DNA from: Luteolibacter luteus
GTDB taxonomy: Bacteria > Verrucomicrobiota > Verrucomicrobiia > Verrucomicrobiales > Akkermansiaceae
Assembly (NCBI RefSeq): GCF_012913485.1
Contig: NZ_CP051774.1
Coordinates: 310,001 to 374,000, forward strand
DNA length: 64,000 nt
Direction: 5' to 3'
A program made the translations under genes and the position numbers. This document shows, piece by piece, positions 63,201-64,000 of this stretch. The notes under the pieces are model-generated. The model was given only the letters and a program-made list of their open reading frames with translations. It was not told the origin of the DNA and ran no database searches. The stretch's first letter is position 1. Each line of letters begins with the position of its first letter.

Positions 63201-64000
63201 TCGACAACGAGGCACCGCCCGCATTGGTGTGGTAATAGAAGTTGTAGTTGATGTCGCGGCGCCAGATGTGGACGTTGTTGCTGGGATCAACCGCGATGGC
63301 CACGCGGTTGCATGCTGCGTTTGTGCTGGCACCTGCCGCCAGGTTCGTCGGCGAGGCCGGCCAGCTTCCGCCGGCATTGGTGAGGTAGGCCAGGCTGCCA
63401 TCGGTACCGCTGCCGTTGGTTTCCCAGCAGAAGGCGAGGTGAGCCTTGCCGTTGTGGTCCATGGCGAAGGCCAGCCCCGTGATTTCGTTCGCACTGCCAT
63501 TGCCACCGGTCTGGCTGTAAACCGTCTGGCCGCTCCATGAGGTCCCGTTGAAGGAGTAGTAACGGATGGAATAGACCCGCGACGGCACACCGGATTCCCC
63601 GACGTTCGCGATCCGGAACGCAACATGCGGAACGTCGTTCTGATCGAGTTCCAGCTGTGGCTCGGCAAGCGTGTAGTTGATGGCCTTGTTGTCAGTCTCG
63701 AGATTGGTGAAGGTCCACGAGGAACCGTTGTTGGTGCTCTTTCCGTAGATGATGTTCTCGCCGTTGCTCAGTTCCGCGTGGAGCAGGACGTGGAAGTGCC
63801 CCTGGCTGTCCACCTTGAAGCCGACGCGCTCGCTGAGCATCTGGAAGGAACTGGTCACCACCATGCCAGGGATGATATTGGCAGGAATGGTGCTCACCGT
63901 GGTCCACGACGAGCCGTCCCAACGGATCAGCTTGTAGGTGGGCATCGCCTGGGCGACGCTGGCGACGATATTTCCATCTTTCCACAGGGCGTAAAACTTC
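60271..64000 (-). CDS. giant secreted protein with cadherin-like repeats and TIGR02597-like C-terminus (5' end outside window)
   Basis: At least 1,242 codons; the frame stays open to the window edge, so ATG 63945 is not necessarily the start. The N-terminal 400 residues look like a beta-propeller/sialidase-type region (SQGHFHVLLHAELSNGENII, AFAMDHNGKAHLAFCWETNG). The middle has Ig/cadherin-like modules with repeating phrases (VAPVANANTITVLEDSGSNP, VNDAPTLAAISPVTV, and segments with T-F-S-D-A-Q-G-N). The C-terminal 300 residues resemble the verrucomicrobial TIGR02597 domain: RHHTIASVFDRVN, then AGDNIQFALPDGVNF and IIYPEQAFIVKRK. It is probably a surface or adhesion protein. Confidence 0.83.
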   Translation of the reverse strand, partial: KFYALWKDGNIVASVAQAMPTYKLIRWDGSSWTTVSTIPANIIPGMVVTSSFQMLSERVGFKVDSQGHFHVLLHAELSNGENIIYGKSTNNGSSWTFTNLETDNKAINYTLAEPQLELDQNDVPHVAFRIANVGESGVPSRVYSIRYYSFNGTSWSGQTVYSQTGGNGSANEITGLAFAMDHNGKAHLAFCWETNGSGTDGSLAYLTNAGGSWPASPTNLAAGASTNAACNRVAIAVDPSNNVHIWRRDINYNFYYHTNAGGASLSTSNSLGIQGIFDHQALTTNSVGDVIGVYSQQTSGTNPGIVSYAVKFAGSGAWQTGSAFTGNKATGLFPTVSSNGSRKAMFLFDHFTDPANTGGNPANNPVNSRQLQWAVGDILPPSVAPSITSPTSTGVTSAAATLGGNVTADGGATITARGVVYAKTATNSNPQLGGSGVVNVPGTGTTGVFTVNTSGLDGGTSYTYRAYATNASGTAYTSAATFTTAVANSAPLIAVSGNVTVAEGSLASKSGTFSDAQGNNTVTLAVTSGPGTVVKDEAAGTWQWSYTPADGPSGPTQVTITATDNGNPALSNSASFNLSVTNVAPVANANTITVLEDSGSNPVTLTATDAAGANDTISYSAGSLNPPSAGTLGGSGANLTFTPAPNFNGSASFTFTASDEDGGTSAPATVTLNVTSVNDAPTLAAISPVTVNRNRGSATVNLSGISAGPADEAGQALMVTAVSSDPSVVPNPSVSYSSGASGTLTFAPVANQTGTVTITVTVKDSGGTSNTGVDATTRSFDITVRPFSYDAWQEENFTTAELSDPSISGPDANPDGDARVNAWEYALGTDPMSFDPEAILVQALEAGSGSSRVANYVFTRDENAADAVLALEVSNSLSGSFSPLAVTPVVAPLVDTVSQVSFLDDTAVTASSSRYARLKLTLDGEGSPRLSEVHATRAVAVNGIAGTTPGTTYAGAPLAEPRLALGKVAAVGASTITVEPNQWPSDLLAGGPAYLSITSGTSAGVAPDIVSYAAGVLTLGEDLTGLVSAGDTLEIRRHHTIASVFDRVNAGSLDGAASLAAGDNIQFALPDGVNFESFFKSTVSGSEGWKDATSVASGSRIIYPEQAFIVKRKAAATTLFQQGVANSDGGSGNGGSGADPVVAVQTGTNLMISPADGTFTLDTLGLFTGDPATGVASSTSATNADRILIPQPNGTMKTYFYHATLGWVNSSFQPAGTLSFPPGTPFYIVRKAPRAAFGWQTP

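Overview
The window looks like chromosomal DNA of a Verrucomicrobiota bacterium, probably near Luteolibacter/Haloferula. The assignment rests on gene content and was not tested by any search. It carries a train of secreted sulfatases, the DUF1800/DUF1501 pair, PEP-CTERM proteins with autotransporter-like beta repeats, a protein ending in what looks like the TIGR02597 domain, very large secreted repeat proteins, and a GC-rich composition. Many products have a signal peptide, a Tat signal or a lipobox, so much of the region serves the envelope and polymer degradation.

Layout. 1-92 is the tail of a MacB/FtsX-type permease. 526-9206 is a likely operon of five different S1-type sulfatases plus an alpha/beta hydrolase; two members carry EF-hand motifs. 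9463-15934 holds a PEP-CTERM beta-repeat protein, DUF1800, DUF1501 and a GspG-like pseudopilin-domain protein. Next come pdxH (15995), a GldF/GldG/DUF4340 ABC-export cluster without its ATPase (16810-21145), a BrnT/CopG-type toxin-antitoxin pair (21262-21815) and a VanZ-like protein.

22692-30950 is one giant secreted repeat-protein gene split by a 3,212-bp insertion element (27070-30281). The element has perfect 17-bp terminal inverted repeats and a 10-bp target duplication. Removing the element and one duplication copy restores a single reading frame of about 1,678 codons. The element encodes an IS1-like DDE transposase and cargo: a small conserved-looking protein, a Panacea/DUF4065 (antitoxin-type) protein overlapping a two-helix membrane protein, a ribbon-helix-helix protein, a coiled-coil/winged-helix protein and a degenerate tRNA-like sequence. 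This is the most interesting locus in the window.

30964-36463 holds a phosphodiester glycosidase, an isolated nuoDEF block preceded by a CRP/FNR-like palindrome, and two DUF805 proteins. 36464-38606 is a patchwork of small membrane proteins and two tandem tRNA-Gln genes. 38607-51178 holds an L,D-transpeptidase, an EEP-family lipoprotein, a ThuA protein, Tex, a nucleoid-associated protein, two methyltransferases, a DinB/HxlR divergent pair and a Pr6Pr membrane protein. 51132-64000 holds an FG-GAP protein, uronate isomerase (uxaC), a lactonase-fold propeller protein, a PEP-CTERM protein, tRNA-Lys, small secreted or membrane proteins, and the 3' part of a giant protein that runs off the window.

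Functionally, the sulfatases, uronate isomerase, lactonase and phosphodiester glycosidase fit degradation of sulfated, uronic-acid-containing polysaccharides. No glycoside hydrolase, sulfatase-maturating enzyme or exosortase lies inside the window.
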